Shown here one piece after another: positions 16,142 through 25,282 of a stretch of 64,000 nucleotides of DNA; the first letter of the stretch is position 1; each line of letters begins with the position of its first letter. This DNA comes from CAVRXQ01 sp963849105. Lineage in GTDB: Bacteria > Actinomycetota > Acidimicrobiia > Acidimicrobiales > Bog-793. The stretch is taken from the NCBI GenBank assembly GCA_963849105.1, contig CAWKGD010000004.1, positions 55,907 through 119,906 on the forward strand, read 5' to 3'. Below the pieces are notes generated by a model. The model had not been told where the DNA came from and ran no database searches. It was given only the letters and a program-made list of their open reading frames with translations. Both the position numbers and the translations under genes were made by a program.

Positions 16142-16759
16142 CTATCTCGAAGCCCACGTCGCGTTGGAAAAGCCGATCATGCGACCGATTGCCACACCCG
16201 AAGCTTCCCGGAACAACTGTGAGATCTGCGAAAAGAGGATCTTTTTGGAAGCCGCCGGTGCGACGACTTCGGGTTTCAATCCATCGCCCGAAGCCACGCC
16301 CTCCATGTAGAGCGCGTTGATCGCATCCGTGACGACGATCACTCGATGGCCCCGACCGATCCGTTTCTCGAGAAGCGAAAGCTCCTTCACGACATTTTTC
16401 GCGAGCACAGCCGTCACGTCACCGGGATTGACCGCCGAGGCGAGCTCCCTGGTCCATTGCGCGGTATACGTGCCTGCGTGATTGACTCCCGACGGGAGTC
16501 CGACAACGAGCAGCGGCGCGTCGCCCTTCTGATACAGCGACCGCGCGACGCCGAGCTTGGCGCGAAAGTCGGCCGACATGTGCGGTGAACCTGGGGCCCC
16601 TGTGACGACGATCGCGCTGGCGTGAGCAACCGCGTTCGGCAGACGAATCGAGCGCGACGCCGTCTCTACTTGCACCCCGGTGATCACGAGATAGACAAGC
16701 GCGGCGGCGATGGCGATCGAGATGATCCGGTAAATGATCCGGAACCCGAAACGCAACAT
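16142..16759 (-). CDS. DUF218 (ElyC/SanA/YdcF-type) membrane protein
   Basis: A 205-residue protein with one N-terminal transmembrane helix (IISIAIAAALVYLVITGVQV, about 12-31) and an extracytoplasmic domain. The domain opens with ASAIVVTGAP, continues AKLGVARSLYQKGDAPLLVV, and has RVIVVTDAINALYM. This is the fold pattern of DUF218 proteins, implicated in envelope (peptidoglycan or enterobacterial antigen) homeostasis in other bacteria. The open frame runs back into gltX, but ATG 16759, 25 bp after the gltX stop, fits the membrane helix. It is downstream of gltX and upstream of the tRNA pair. Confidence 0.6.
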   Translation of the reverse strand: MLRFGFRIIYRIISIAIAAALVYLVITGVQVETASRSIRLPNAVAHASAIVVTGAPGSPHMSADFRAKLGVARSLYQKGDAPLLVVGLPSGVNHAGTYTAQWTRELASAVNPGDVTAVLAKNVVKELSLLEKRIGRGHRVIVVTDAINALYMEGVASGDGLKPEVVAPAASKKILFSQISQLFREASGVAIGRMIGFSNATWASR

Positions 16760-16784
16760 GACCGCGGACTCGATACCCGAGGGC

Positions 16785-18194
16785 TTAGGCGGCAGCGAGT
16801 GCCGCGTCGATGCGCGCCATCGTCCGGCCGCGACCGAGTTCTTCGAGTGCTTCGAACAGCGGTAGTCCGACACTCGATCCCAATGTTGCGACGCGCACCG
16901 GCGCTTGCACTCTGCCGAGTTTTCGCCCCGTTCGCTCGACGGCAGCCTCGAGCACCGGTCGCATCGCCGACGCCCTCCACTCGATCCCGACGAATCCCTC
17001 GCGTACCTGCTCGAGGATCGATTTTGCTTCCGGATCGTCGCGAATCGCCTTGTTGAACGACGCCTCATCCGGGATGAACGGTTCCGAGAACAAGAACGAG
17101 ATGAGCGGAATCACATCAGCCAGAGTCGCAACGCGCTCTTGAATCAACGGCGCGAGATGCCCAAACGCACTTTCGTCGAAGGTGCTCGCGTCCCATGGAG
17201 TTGGAGTCGCGTCAAGGAACGCGCGCGTCCTCGTCACGAACTCTTCCACTGGCATCGCGCGAATGTAGACGCCGTTGAAGTGGGCGAGCCGTTTTTCGTC
17301 GAAGTACGCCGGCGAGACATTCACGTCTTCCAGGCGGAACTCGTCGATCATCTCCTCAACCGTGAGGATCTCGCGCTGATCCGGGGGCCCCCAGCCCAAC
17401 AACACGAGGTAGTTGCGCATCGCTTCTGGGAGATAACCCTGCGCGCGGTAGTCCTCGATCGCGACGCGGTCGCGCCGCTTCGAGAGCTTCTGCCGTCTCT
17501 CGTTGACGAGTACGGGAAGGTGGGCGAAGACGGGAAGCGGCGGCCCACCGAGCGCCTCCCAGATCAACACCGCCTTCGGTGTCGTCGGCAAGTGTTCTTC
17601 GGCGCGGATCACGTGTGTGATCCGCATGTCGCGGTCATCCGCGACAACCGCGAGCACGAACAACGGGTCACCGTTCGACTTGACCATGACGAAGTCCTCG
17701 ATCGTCGAGTTCTGGAACTCGACGTCACCACGAACGACGTCATGCACCACCGTCACGCCCTCATCCGGAACGCGAAATCGCAGCGCGCGACCAGGACCCG
17801 GTTCGAGGTGGCGCTCTCGACAGAACCCGTCGTAACCGGGAATCGGGCTGTTCTTCGTGCGCTCTTCGACCTGTTCGCGTGAGCAGTCGCACGCGTACGC
17901 GTGGCCGGTTTCGTACAGCCGGCGCGCAACACTTGCGTACACCTGTGACCGCTCCGACTGGAGATACGGCCCCTCATCCCAGTGGATGCCAAGCCACTCG
18001 AGTGCGGAGAGGATGCCGTCGATCCACTCCGGCTCCGAGCGTTCACGGTCGGTATCCTCAATCCGCAAGACGAACTGGCCGTTGTCTTTTCTCGCGACGA
18101 GCCAGTTGTAGAGCGCCGTGCGCGCCCCGCCGACGTGGAAGTACCCCGTCGGCGACGGGGCGAATCGCACGCGGGGTTCGGGTTCGGCGCTCAA
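16785..18194 (-). CDS. gltX: Glutamyl-tRNA synthetase
   Basis: A 469-residue class I synthetase that charges tRNA-Glu with glutamate. The HIGH-type signature is in FAPSPTGYFHVGGARTALYN near the N-terminus, and the KMSKS-type loop is KLSKRRD followed by RVAIEDY. The C-terminal helical anticodon-binding domain is present and the length is standard. It overlaps the ferredoxin gene upstream by 4 nt and lies next to tRNA-Glu and tRNA-Gln. The presence of tRNA-Gln(CTG) does not show whether this enzyme also misacylates tRNA-Gln for the transamidation route. Confidence 0.96.
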   Translation of the reverse strand: MSAEPEPRVRFAPSPTGYFHVGGARTALYNWLVARKDNGQFVLRIEDTDRERSEPEWIDGILSALEWLGIHWDEGPYLQSERSQVYASVARRLYETGHAYACDCSREQVEERTKNSPIPGYDGFCRERHLEPGPGRALRFRVPDEGVTVVHDVVRGDVEFQNSTIEDFVMVKSNGDPLFVLAVVADDRDMRITHVIRAEEHLPTTPKAVLIWEALGGPPLPVFAHLPVLVNERRQKLSKRRDRVAIEDYRAQGYLPEAMRNYLVLLGWGPPDQREILTVEEMIDEFRLEDVNVSPAYFDEKRLAHFNGVYIRAMPVEEFVTRTRAFLDATPTPWDASTFDESAFGHLAPLIQERVATLADVIPLISFLFSEPFIPDEASFNKAIRDDPEAKSILEQVREGFVGIEWRASAMRPVLEAAVERTGRKLGRVQAPVRVATLGSSVGLPLFEALEELGRGRTMARIDAALAAA

Positions 18195-18388
18195 TCCTCA
18201 GCGATCGAGATCGACCCCGTCGGACAGGACAACACCGCCTCTTCGAGCCGGTCGCGGAATTCCTCGGGCGGGTGTTCGTCGAGCACGTACAAAAACCCGT
18301 CCTCGCGCACCTCGAAAACCTCGGGAAGGATCCCCATGCAGAGCGCGTTCGACTCACACGTGTCGAAGTTGACGACGACCCGCACCAC
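18191..18388 (-). CDS. Ferredoxin, [3Fe-4S]-type
   Basis: A 65-residue acidic protein. Cysteines occur as C-x5-C (CESNALC, residues 11-17) and a final CP (SCPTGSI, residue 54). This is the three-cysteine arrangement of actinobacterial 3Fe-4S ferredoxins that feed electrons to cytochromes P450 and related enzymes. The extra cysteine of 4Fe-4S versions is lacking. GTG start, immediately upstream of gltX with a 4-nt overlap. No P450 is in the window, so the partner is unknown. Confidence 0.85.
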   Translation of the reverse strand: MVRVVVNFDTCESNALCMGILPEVFEVREDGFLYVLDEHPPEEFRDRLEEAVLSCPTGSISIAED

Positions 18389-18483
18389 GTCCTCCCTGGC
18401 GATTTCGCCGATCGCGCCTTGATGCTAATGGTGGCCGACCGTGGCCCCTTGTCTCAGTTTTGCCCCACTACGCTCGGCCGACT

Positions 18484-19785
18484 GTGGACGCGAAGACGTG
18501 GCGCTCCCGCGTACTCGCCGTCGTCGTCCTCTTGGCAGTCGGTGGCCTGATCGGCGCGTTCGCCGCCGGCGCGTTCGGACCCCGCTCCACACTCACTCCG
18601 GCGGAGATCGCGGCGATCAAGGCCGAGAAGGCCGAAGCGAAGCTGCGGCGCGAGGAAGTATCGGAGGTGAAAGGCGCCACTTCGCTGATCGACGTGCGGA
18701 ACGGCTCGACGAACAGCGCCAGCGCGAACCCATCGATCGTGTACCGCACCCCCGTGGCGCCCGCCGAGGTGCTCGGCTTCGTCCCCTACTGGACGGCAGG
18801 ATCGATCACTCCAACCGAGCTCGCCGATGTCAGCGAGATCGCGCTCTTCGGAGTCGAAGCCGGCCCGAACGGCGATTTCATCGAAGCCGGCCCAGGATGG
18901 TCGGACTATGTGTCGTCCAGCGGGTACCACAGCTTGGTGGCCGCCGCGCACGCGGCCCGGGACCGGGTGTTATTCACGATTTCGACGACACGACCGAACG
19001 TCATTCGCCGACTCGTCAATCACCCGGCGGCGACGAGTATGAACCTCGCTCACGCGCTCTCGGGTGCCGTCGCGAGTGGCGGTCTCGACGGCGTTGACAT
19101 CGATATCGAAGGATCGACACAATCTGGGCGCGCGGGATTCGTCGCTTTCGTGCGTGACCTCGTGCACGCGTTGCGCGCCGATGGCATGCGCGGCGAGGTC
19201 GTGCTCAACACTTACCCGCAGTCCGCCGGTGACAGCACGAATTTCTTCAACGTCGCGAAGCTCGCGCCCTACGTCGATCGCGTCTTCATCATGGATTACG
19301 ACATGGAGCAGTACGCGGACGCATCACCGACGGCTCCGTTGTACGCAACCGACCTCGGACTGAGCGACGTGTTGTCACTCATCCAGTACGTGAAGGTCGT
19401 TCCGTCGCAGAAGCTTCTTTTGGGAATTCCCTTCTACGGTGTCGATTTCACGACTGCCGGGAGGGCCAAGGGTTCCATGTCCGTGAAGCCCTATCCGACC
19501 GAGGTGACGTATCAGGCGATCCTGCTCGCCAACCACGCACCGATGTGGGACGCAGTGACACGCACCGCATGGACGGATTTCCACATCGGGAACACCTGGC
19601 ACGAGACCTGGTACGACAATCCGACGAGCGTGGCGCTGAAACGCGCGCTCGCCGCCCATTTTCACCTCGCCGGAGTCGGGGTGTGGGCGCTCGGGTTCGA
19701 AGGGAGTGCGACGAACATGCTCACGGCTCTCGACGGCCCGGTGTCCCCGAAGCGACTGGCGCTCGGGGCGCCGACCGGCGGCTAG
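18484..19785 (+). CDS. Membrane-anchored glycoside hydrolase family 18 protein
   Basis: A 433-residue protein with an N-terminal transmembrane helix (VLAVVVLLAVGGLIGAFAAG), a Lys/Glu-rich linker and a GH18 barrel. The catalytic signature DGVDIDIEG is at about residues 201-209 (Glu as acid). Other conserved strands are VLGFVPYW near the start, MDYDMEQYAD and a late LAGVGVWALGFEG. Such proteins cleave N-acetylglucosamine-containing polymers (chitin or peptidoglycan fragments) outside the cell. TTG 18460 is an alternative start, but GTG 18484 is preferred. It is divergent from the ferredoxin gene, and its end overlaps the convergent rpsT by 4 nt. Confidence 0.82.
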   Translation: MDAKTWRSRVLAVVVLLAVGGLIGAFAAGAFGPRSTLTPAEIAAIKAEKAEAKLRREEVSEVKGATSLIDVRNGSTNSASANPSIVYRTPVAPAEVLGFVPYWTAGSITPTELADVSEIALFGVEAGPNGDFIEAGPGWSDYVSSSGYHSLVAAAHAARDRVLFTISTTRPNVIRRLVNHPAATSMNLAHALSGAVASGGLDGVDIDIEGSTQSGRAGFVAFVRDLVHALRADGMRGEVVLNTYPQSAGDSTNFFNVAKLAPYVDRVFIMDYDMEQYADASPTAPLYATDLGLSDVLSLIQYVKVVPSQKLLLGIPFYGVDFTTAGRAKGSMSVKPYPTEVTYQAILLANHAPMWDAVTRTAWTDFHIGNTWHETWYDNPTSVALKRALAAHFHLAGVGVWALGFEGSATNMLTALDGPVSPKRLALGAPTGG

Positions 19786-20057
19786 GAGGTTTCGGGGCCA
19801 GTCGCGCGGTTGACGGCGCGCATCAGCCGCGACTTCCTGCGCGACGCCTGGTTCTTGTGGATGATCCCCTGTGCGGCCGCCTTGTCGATCCGGCGCACTG
19901 CGGTCTCGAGCGCCGCGGGCAGGTCGTCGGCCTGCTCGACCGCCGCCGCGATGGCGCGCTTGGAGCGCGTCCTCACCTCGGAGCGGACCGACTTGTTCCG
20001 GGCATGCCGGACGGCGCTCTGCCGGTTCCGCTTGATCTGGCTCTTGATGTTCGCCAC
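19782..20057 (-). CDS. rpsT: 30S ribosomal protein S20
   Basis: A 91-residue, highly basic protein with the S20 helical pattern: ANIKSQIKRNRQSAVRHARN, then VRTRSKRA, then DKAAAQGIIHKNQASRRKSRL. It binds 16S rRNA early in small-subunit assembly. GTG start with GAGGGA 6 nt upstream. It is divergent from lepA, a common pairing in bacteria, and converges with the GH18 gene. Confidence 0.97.
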   Translation of the reverse strand: MANIKSQIKRNRQSAVRHARNKSVRSEVRTRSKRAIAAAVEQADDLPAALETAVRRIDKAAAQGIIHKNQASRRKSRLMRAVNRATGPETS

Positions 20058-20197
20058 GAAATCCCTCGCGTCGGTACTTAAGGAGCAGGCGATGCTACCA
20101 GGGGCGACAGCTGGCCAATCCGGCGCGAACCGATGCCAGGCGCTCGAGAAGGCGCGAAGCGCGCTGATCCCTCAAGGACAGCTGGCACGATGGTGAC

Positions 20198-21985
20198 GTG
20201 GTCGATCCAGCAAAGATCAGGAACTTCTCCATCATCAGTCACGTCGACCACGGAAAGTCGACGCTCTCGGACCGCATCCTCGAGCTGACCGGTGCGGTCG
20301 ACCCGCGGGAAATGCGCGAGCAGTTCCTCGACTCGATGGACATCGAGCGCGAGCGCGGCATCACAATCAAGGCCCAGAACGTCCGGGTGAACTGGCGGGG
20401 GACGACGCTCCAGCTCATCGACACCCCTGGCCACGTCGACTTCTCCTACGAGGTCTCGCGCAGCCTCGCCGCGTGTGAAGGGGTGGTCCTGCTCGTCGAC
20501 GCTTCCCAGGGAATCCAGGCCCAGACGCTCGCCCACAGCTACCTCGCGATGGAACACGACCTCGAGATCGTCGCGGCGCTGAACAAGATCGACCTGCCCG
20601 CCGCGGAGCCCGACCGCTATGCCGAGGAGATCGAGAACGTGCTCGGGATCGACCGGGACTCCGTTTTGCGGATCTCCGCGAAGACCGGCGAGGGGGTGCC
20701 GGAGCTCCTCGACGCCGTCGTCGAGCGGATCCCGCCACCGAAGGACACCGCGGGCGAGCCGCTGCGCGCCCTCGTCTTCGACTCGTACTACGACCAGTAC
20801 CGCGGGGTCGTGAGCGCGATCCGTGTCGTCGACGGGGTGATCCGGACAGCAGCCCGCGCCCGCTTCATGCAGGCTGGCGTGGTGCACGACGTCGAAGAGA
20901 TCGGCACGCGCCAGCCCACCCAGGTCCCGGCCGACGCGCTCGGTCCCGGCGAAGTCGGCTACCTGATCGCCGGCGTGAAGACGATCGCAGAGGCGCGCGT
21001 CGGAGAGACGATCACCGACGCCGCCCGCCCGGCCAAGGTGCCACTCCACGGCTACCAGCACCCGAAGCCGATGGTGTTCTGTGGCCTCTACCCGATCGAC
21101 GGCGACGAGTTCCCCGAGCTCCGCGACGCGCTCGAGAAGCTGCGCCTGAACGATGCGAGCGTCACGTATAGCCCCGAGACGTCGGCCGCGCTCGGCTTCG
21201 GCTTCCGCTGCGGCTTCCTCGGGCTGTTGCACATGGACATCGTCCGCGAGCGCCTTGAGCGTGAGTTCAACCTGTCGCTCATCGCCACAGCACCGTCGGT
21301 CGAGTACGTCGTCCACCTCACCGACGGAACGACCGAGCTCGTCGACAACCCGTCTGTGCTCCCCGCCGCCCAGCGCGTCGACCACATCGAAGAGCCGATG
21401 CTGAAGGTGACGATCGTCACTCCGTCCGAATACGTCGGCACGATCATCGACCTCTGTCAGCAAAAACGCGGTCGCCAGCAGCTAATGCACTACCTGTCCT
21501 CGGAGCGGCTGGAGCTCGTCTACATGCTCCCCCTCGGCGAGATCGTCATCGACTTCTTCGACCAGCTGAAGAGCCGGACGAAGGGGTATGCAAGCTTGGA
21601 CTACGAGCCCGCTGGCCTCGAAGCGGCGAACCTCGTAAAGGTCGACATCTTGTTGAACGGACAGACCGTCGACGCCTTTTCTTCGATCATCTACCGCGCG
21701 AAGGCCGAGGAATACGGACGGAAGATGACCGACAAGCTGCGTGAGCTCATCCCCCGCCAGCTCTTCGACGTGCCGATCCAAGCCGCGATCGGAGGACGCA
21801 TCATCGCCCGCGAGACCGTAAAGGCGCGACGCAAGGACGTCATCGCGAAGTGTTACGGCGGCGACGTCACACGAAAGCGCAAGCTGCTCGAGAAGCAGAA
21901 AGAGGGCAAACGCAAGATGAAGTCGATCGGCCGCGTCGAGATCCCCCAGGAGGCGTTCGTCTCCGCGCTGAGGCTCGACGAATGA
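20198..21985 (+). CDS. lepA: Elongation factor 4 (LepA)
   Basis: A 595-residue translational GTPase. G1 is in HVDHGKSTLSDRI, G3 in DTPGHVDFSYEV and G4 in NKIDLP. Domains II and III follow, and the LepA-specific C-terminal domain ends with GDVTRKRKLLEKQKEGKRKMK. It promotes ribosome back-translocation or fidelity under ionic stress and acts on the ribosome. GTG start; the next gene starts within its stop (ATGA). Confidence 0.97.
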   Translation: MVDPAKIRNFSIISHVDHGKSTLSDRILELTGAVDPREMREQFLDSMDIERERGITIKAQNVRVNWRGTTLQLIDTPGHVDFSYEVSRSLAACEGVVLLVDASQGIQAQTLAHSYLAMEHDLEIVAALNKIDLPAAEPDRYAEEIENVLGIDRDSVLRISAKTGEGVPELLDAVVERIPPPKDTAGEPLRALVFDSYYDQYRGVVSAIRVVDGVIRTAARARFMQAGVVHDVEEIGTRQPTQVPADALGPGEVGYLIAGVKTIAEARVGETITDAARPAKVPLHGYQHPKPMVFCGLYPIDGDEFPELRDALEKLRLNDASVTYSPETSAALGFGFRCGFLGLLHMDIVRERLEREFNLSLIATAPSVEYVVHLTDGTTELVDNPSVLPAAQRVDHIEEPMLKVTIVTPSEYVGTIIDLCQQKRGRQQLMHYLSSERLELVYMLPLGEIVIDFFDQLKSRTKGYASLDYEPAGLEAANLVKVDILLNGQTVDAFSSIIYRAKAEEYGRKMTDKLRELIPRQLFDVPIQAAIGGRIIARETVKARRKDVIAKCYGGDVTRKRKLLEKQKEGKRKMKSIGRVEIPQEAFVSALRLDE

Positions 21986-22929
21986 CAAAGCGCGAGCACT
22001 CCGCTGAAAACCCGCTCGCGCTGGCGCACGACTCCCCCGCTGAGGAGATCGACCCGATCCGACTCCTGCTCGCCTTGATCGCGCCGATCCCGATGCGCGA
22101 CTTCGGCGAGGACCCCTACGGACTCGAGCGGTACGAGTCGCCCGGGGGCGACCCGGGACTATTCGGCCCTGGCTCGGTCGTCTGGCGGGTCCACGCCGAT
22201 CTGCCGACGCTGCTCTACGGCGGCCACGCGTCGTTGCTCTTGCAGTCGCTGCATCCTCGCGTGATGGCCGGCGTCATCGACCACTCCGACATGCAGAACG
22301 ATCTCGTCCCTCGCCTGATCCGTACCGCGCGCTTCGTGTTGTGGACGACGTTCGGATCGACCGAGCTCGCGGAATCACTCATCGAACGCGTCCGAACCGT
22401 CCACGATCGAGTGCGGGGACGGACGTCCGACGGTCGTCCCTACTCGGCGAACGAACCGTCACTGCTCACCTTCGTGCATGTCGCCGAAGTCTGGGGTCTC
22501 TTGCGCGCCTACCAGCGCTACTCACCTTCCCCGCTGCTGCGCGCGGAGAAGGACCGCTACTTGAAGGAGATGACGGACTTCGCGGCCCGACTCGGCGCTC
22601 GCGACGTGCCGTCGTCGGTCGACGAGACGCGCGAGTACCTCCGCGAGGTCGCGCCGGAGCTCGCGGAGACCGAGGGTTCGCGCTTCGCCTATGCGATTTT
22701 GGATAGCCCGATGTCGGACCATCCGATCGAGGTCGCCTCCCACCGGGTGATCCACCTGGCGGGGCTCGACTTACTCCCGGATTTCGCGCAGCGCCTCATG
22801 GGTTGGCGCGAGTCGCTCCCGTCCACGATCGCGATCCGAACCGCCGCGATGGCCTACGCCACGGCGATGCGCGCCGCATCGGGTGCGAACTCCGTCGCAG
22901 AGATCGCCCGTCGGCGCGCCGCCGCTTGA
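21982..22929 (+). CDS. DUF2236 (MpaB/latex-clearing-type) oxygenase-like protein
   Basis: A 315-residue protein of the DUF2236 family, whose characterised members include haem-dependent rubber oxygenases and MpaB. Family features are GPGSVVWRVHADLPTLLYGG, LLLQSLHPRVMAGVIDHS with a conserved His, TARFVLWTTFGS with an Arg, and FVHVAEVWGLL with a candidate haem-ligand His. Substrate is unknown. The ATG overlaps the lepA stop, so it is co-translated with lepA; the open frame upstream of it is only a shadow inside lepA. Confidence 0.8.
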   Translation: MTKREHSAENPLALAHDSPAEEIDPIRLLLALIAPIPMRDFGEDPYGLERYESPGGDPGLFGPGSVVWRVHADLPTLLYGGHASLLLQSLHPRVMAGVIDHSDMQNDLVPRLIRTARFVLWTTFGSTELAESLIERVRTVHDRVRGRTSDGRPYSANEPSLLTFVHVAEVWGLLRAYQRYSPSPLLRAEKDRYLKEMTDFAARLGARDVPSSVDETREYLREVAPELAETEGSRFAYAILDSPMSDHPIEVASHRVIHLAGLDLLPDFAQRLMGWRESLPSTIAIRTAAMAYATAMRAASGANSVAEIARRRAAA

Positions 22930-23046
22930 CTCGACCGCTCGGGCTTCGTCGGGGGGAGCTAGACGCGTCGGTTTACCCTTCCAGAAAGCGGTCATACTGA
23001 CGGAAACGATCGAGGTCTGGTTCGCCGTCCTCGAGGAGAAGCAGCC

Positions 23047-23931
23047 CTGAAACCTGTCCCAACCGTCTTCCATATCGGGTCGCTCGCGATCCACACCTAC
23101 GGCATCGGACTCGCGATCACCTTCTGGTTTGCGTACCGCTACTTCGCGAGGCGGCTGCGCAAGAACGGCTACCCCGACGGCTGGCTCGGCATCACCTTTT
23201 TGTGGGTGATCATTTCCGCGATCGTCGGTGCGCGTGCCGTGCACGTGATCGCGAACCTCGGTTCGTACCGGAATGATCCGGTTGCAGTTTTCGAGATCTG
23301 GCAGGGCGGCCTCTCGTCGTTCGGCGGCCTCGCCCTCGCACTACCCGTCGGTTTCTACTCTGCCCACCGGCGGTGCCCGAGTCTCCGACTCGGTCGCGCC
23401 GCCGATCTTGTCGCGCCCGTCCTCGTCGCGGCATGGGGAGTTGGCCGGCTCCTCGGTCCGCAGTTCGAGTACGCGGGAGGGGGCAAGACGACGACCGCGT
23501 GGTACGGCATGTACTACGCCGGCGAGGTCGGCAGGCGCATCCCCGTCCCGATCTTCCAGGCGCTCGAATGCTTCGCGATCTTCTTCATCGTCCTGCGGGT
23601 CGAACGGCTCGTCGCCCGTCGCGGCGGTCCGGTCGGACTCGTCACGTGGCTCGCGGTCGGCTTGTGGGGTCTGAGCCGCTTCTTCGATGAGTACTTCTGG
23701 CTCACCCACGACAACGGCACCGACGCGGTCGAGATCACCGCGATCGCGATGTTCGTCGTCGGCATAGCGATCGCTGCGTGGCTCGTCGTACGCGACCGTC
23801 GGCACCCTCGCGAGGCGTTGGCCGGCCCGCCCTCAGACTTCGAAGAGGCAACAGACACAGCATCTTCGCTGCCGTCGCCATCGGTCGCTGAAGAGACGAC
23901 CGAAGCACGCGAGGAAGCGACGACGCGCTAA
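23047..23931 (+). CDS. lgt: Prolipoprotein diacylglyceryl transferase, CTG start
   Basis: A 294-residue polytopic enzyme that transfers diacylglycerol from phosphatidylglycerol to the lipobox cysteine of prolipoproteins. The N-terminus VFHIGSLAIHTYGIGLAITF, the IWQGGLSSFGGL segment, the arginine in WGVGRLLGP and the late SRFFDEYFW match Lgt, though the central signature is divergent. In this frame there is no ATG, GTG or TTG between the upstream stop at 22960 and the first membrane helix. CTG 23047, 8 nt after a GAGGAG site, is the only sensible start. A charged C-terminal tail follows the last helix. Its substrates in this window include both repeat lipoproteins. Confidence 0.8.
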   Translation: MKPVPTVFHIGSLAIHTYGIGLAITFWFAYRYFARRLRKNGYPDGWLGITFLWVIISAIVGARAVHVIANLGSYRNDPVAVFEIWQGGLSSFGGLALALPVGFYSAHRRCPSLRLGRAADLVAPVLVAAWGVGRLLGPQFEYAGGGKTTTAWYGMYYAGEVGRRIPVPIFQALECFAIFFIVLRVERLVARRGGPVGLVTWLAVGLWGLSRFFDEYFWLTHDNGTDAVEITAIAMFVVGIAIAAWLVVRDRRHPREALAGPPSDFEEATDTASSLPSPSVAEETTEAREEATTR

Positions 23932-24031
23932 GCGCTCTCGTCAACCGCTTCCTCGGGCAGAATTCGCAGCGCTTGGTGACGAGTCGCGTTCAGAATGAAC
24001 GCGCTCCGGCTGCGGGCAGAGGTGGCGTGGC

Positions 24032-25243
24032 GTGCTGACAGAACAACGCGGCGAGACGTCAACAACGGGCCGCGGTCCGTACGGCGTCGCCGCGGAACAG
24101 ACGTTCCGCCCCGATATCCAAGGGCTGCGTGCGCTCGCCGTCCTGCTCGTCATCGCCGACCACGCCGACATCCCCGGATTTTCGGGGGGTTACATCGGTG
24201 TCGATCTGTTCTTCGTGATCAGCGGCTACGTCATCACACAGCTCGTCCTCCGCGAAGCAGGAAAGGGCGTCCGCACCGGATTGAGCGATTTCTACGCACG
24301 GCGGGTTCGCCGCATCGTCCCAGCGGCGACCGCGACGCTCGTCGGCACCATCCTCGTCGCCTGGGCCACCTTGGGCTCGCGCCTCAACCCCAACCTGCCG
24401 GGCGACGTGCGCTGGGCGTCTCTTTTCTCGGCGAATTTCCGACTGATCGAGACGGGGAGCAACTACTTCGTCCCGGGGATCTTCCCCTCACTCATCACGC
24501 AGTTCTGGTCGCTCGGAGTCGAGGAGCAGTTCTACCTGTGCTTTCCGCTGATCGTCTTTCTCATCGCCCGCTACGCGCCGCCCGCGCGGCGCGTGACGAT
24601 GCTCGCCGCGACGCTGACGGTGGCCGTCGGCCTCTCGGCGTGGTGGTCGATCAATATCTCGGCGACGGAGGCGGTCACCACCTACTACTCGCCGCTGACG
24701 CGCTTTTGGGAGCTCGGACTCGGCTGTCTCATCGCGACGCTGACCATCCATCGCCCGACCCGCACGGCGCGCAGCGAGCGGATTGCGGCAGTGATCGCGG
24801 TCGCATTGATCTTGATCGCTTTGGTCGAGCTCAACGCGAGGAGCATTTACCCGGGCGCGAACGCGTGGTTGCCGTGCGCCGCGGCGGGGCTCCTCGTCTG
24901 GGCGGGCATCGGGGGGGCGCGCAATCCGGTGACCCGACTGTTATCGACGCGCCCACTCGGTTACATCGGCGATCTCTCGTATTCGCTCTACCTCGTCCAC
25001 TACGTCTGGCTCCAGCTGCCGGCCCAGCTCGCGGCGCCGCTCACGAGTTGGCCGTGGCGCATCCTCGAGCTCGCCGGCACCTTCGTCACTGCCGCCCTCT
25101 CGTACCACTTCCTCGAGAACCCGATCCGGCGCTCGCGAAGGCTCGCAGGAGACCGCGTGGCGGTCTTTCTCGTGCTCTGTGTCTGCGTCGCGACATCGTG
25201 GACGGCCAGTCTCGTCGTCGCCCACTTCGCCCATCTCGGATGA
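24032..25243 (+). CDS. Acyltransferase family 3 (OafA/YrhL-type) membrane protein
   Basis: A 403-residue polytopic acyltransferase. The opening RPDIQGLRALAVLLVIADHA contains the conserved R/H pair of the family. GGYIGVDLFFVISGYVIT and FYARRVRRIVPA follow, then QFWSLGVEEQFYL, and late LSYSLYLVHYVWL and YHFLENPIR. These enzymes O-acylate surface polysaccharides or lipids. Many homologues carry a C-terminal SGNH domain; here the protein stops after the membrane part, and a separate SGNH protein is encoded convergently 39 bp downstream. Probable GTG start. Confidence 0.87.
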   Translation: MLTEQRGETSTTGRGPYGVAAEQTFRPDIQGLRALAVLLVIADHADIPGFSGGYIGVDLFFVISGYVITQLVLREAGKGVRTGLSDFYARRVRRIVPAATATLVGTILVAWATLGSRLNPNLPGDVRWASLFSANFRLIETGSNYFVPGIFPSLITQFWSLGVEEQFYLCFPLIVFLIARYAPPARRVTMLAATLTVAVGLSAWWSINISATEAVTTYYSPLTRFWELGLGCLIATLTIHRPTRTARSERIAAVIAVALILIALVELNARSIYPGANAWLPCAAAGLLVWAGIGGARNPVTRLLSTRPLGYIGDLSYSLYLVHYVWLQLPAQLAAPLTSWPWRILELAGTFVTAALSYHFLENPIRRSRRLAGDRVAVFLVLCVCVATSWTASLVVAHFAHLG

Positions 25244-25282
25244 ACCCCCGCGTCAAGGGTTTGCCCATCCCCCCGGCATCAT

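Noticed and set aside
20078..21463. 461-residue minus-strand frame opposite lepA
   Set aside because: Asp/Val/Arg-biased antisense shadow of a conserved GTPase; typical of high-GC third-codon bias.
22960..23050. Short peptide frame ending VWFAVLEEKQP just before lgt
   Set aside because: It has no ATG, GTG or TTG start and no homology that I recognise; it only overlaps the lgt CTG by chance or as a leader that cannot be supported.
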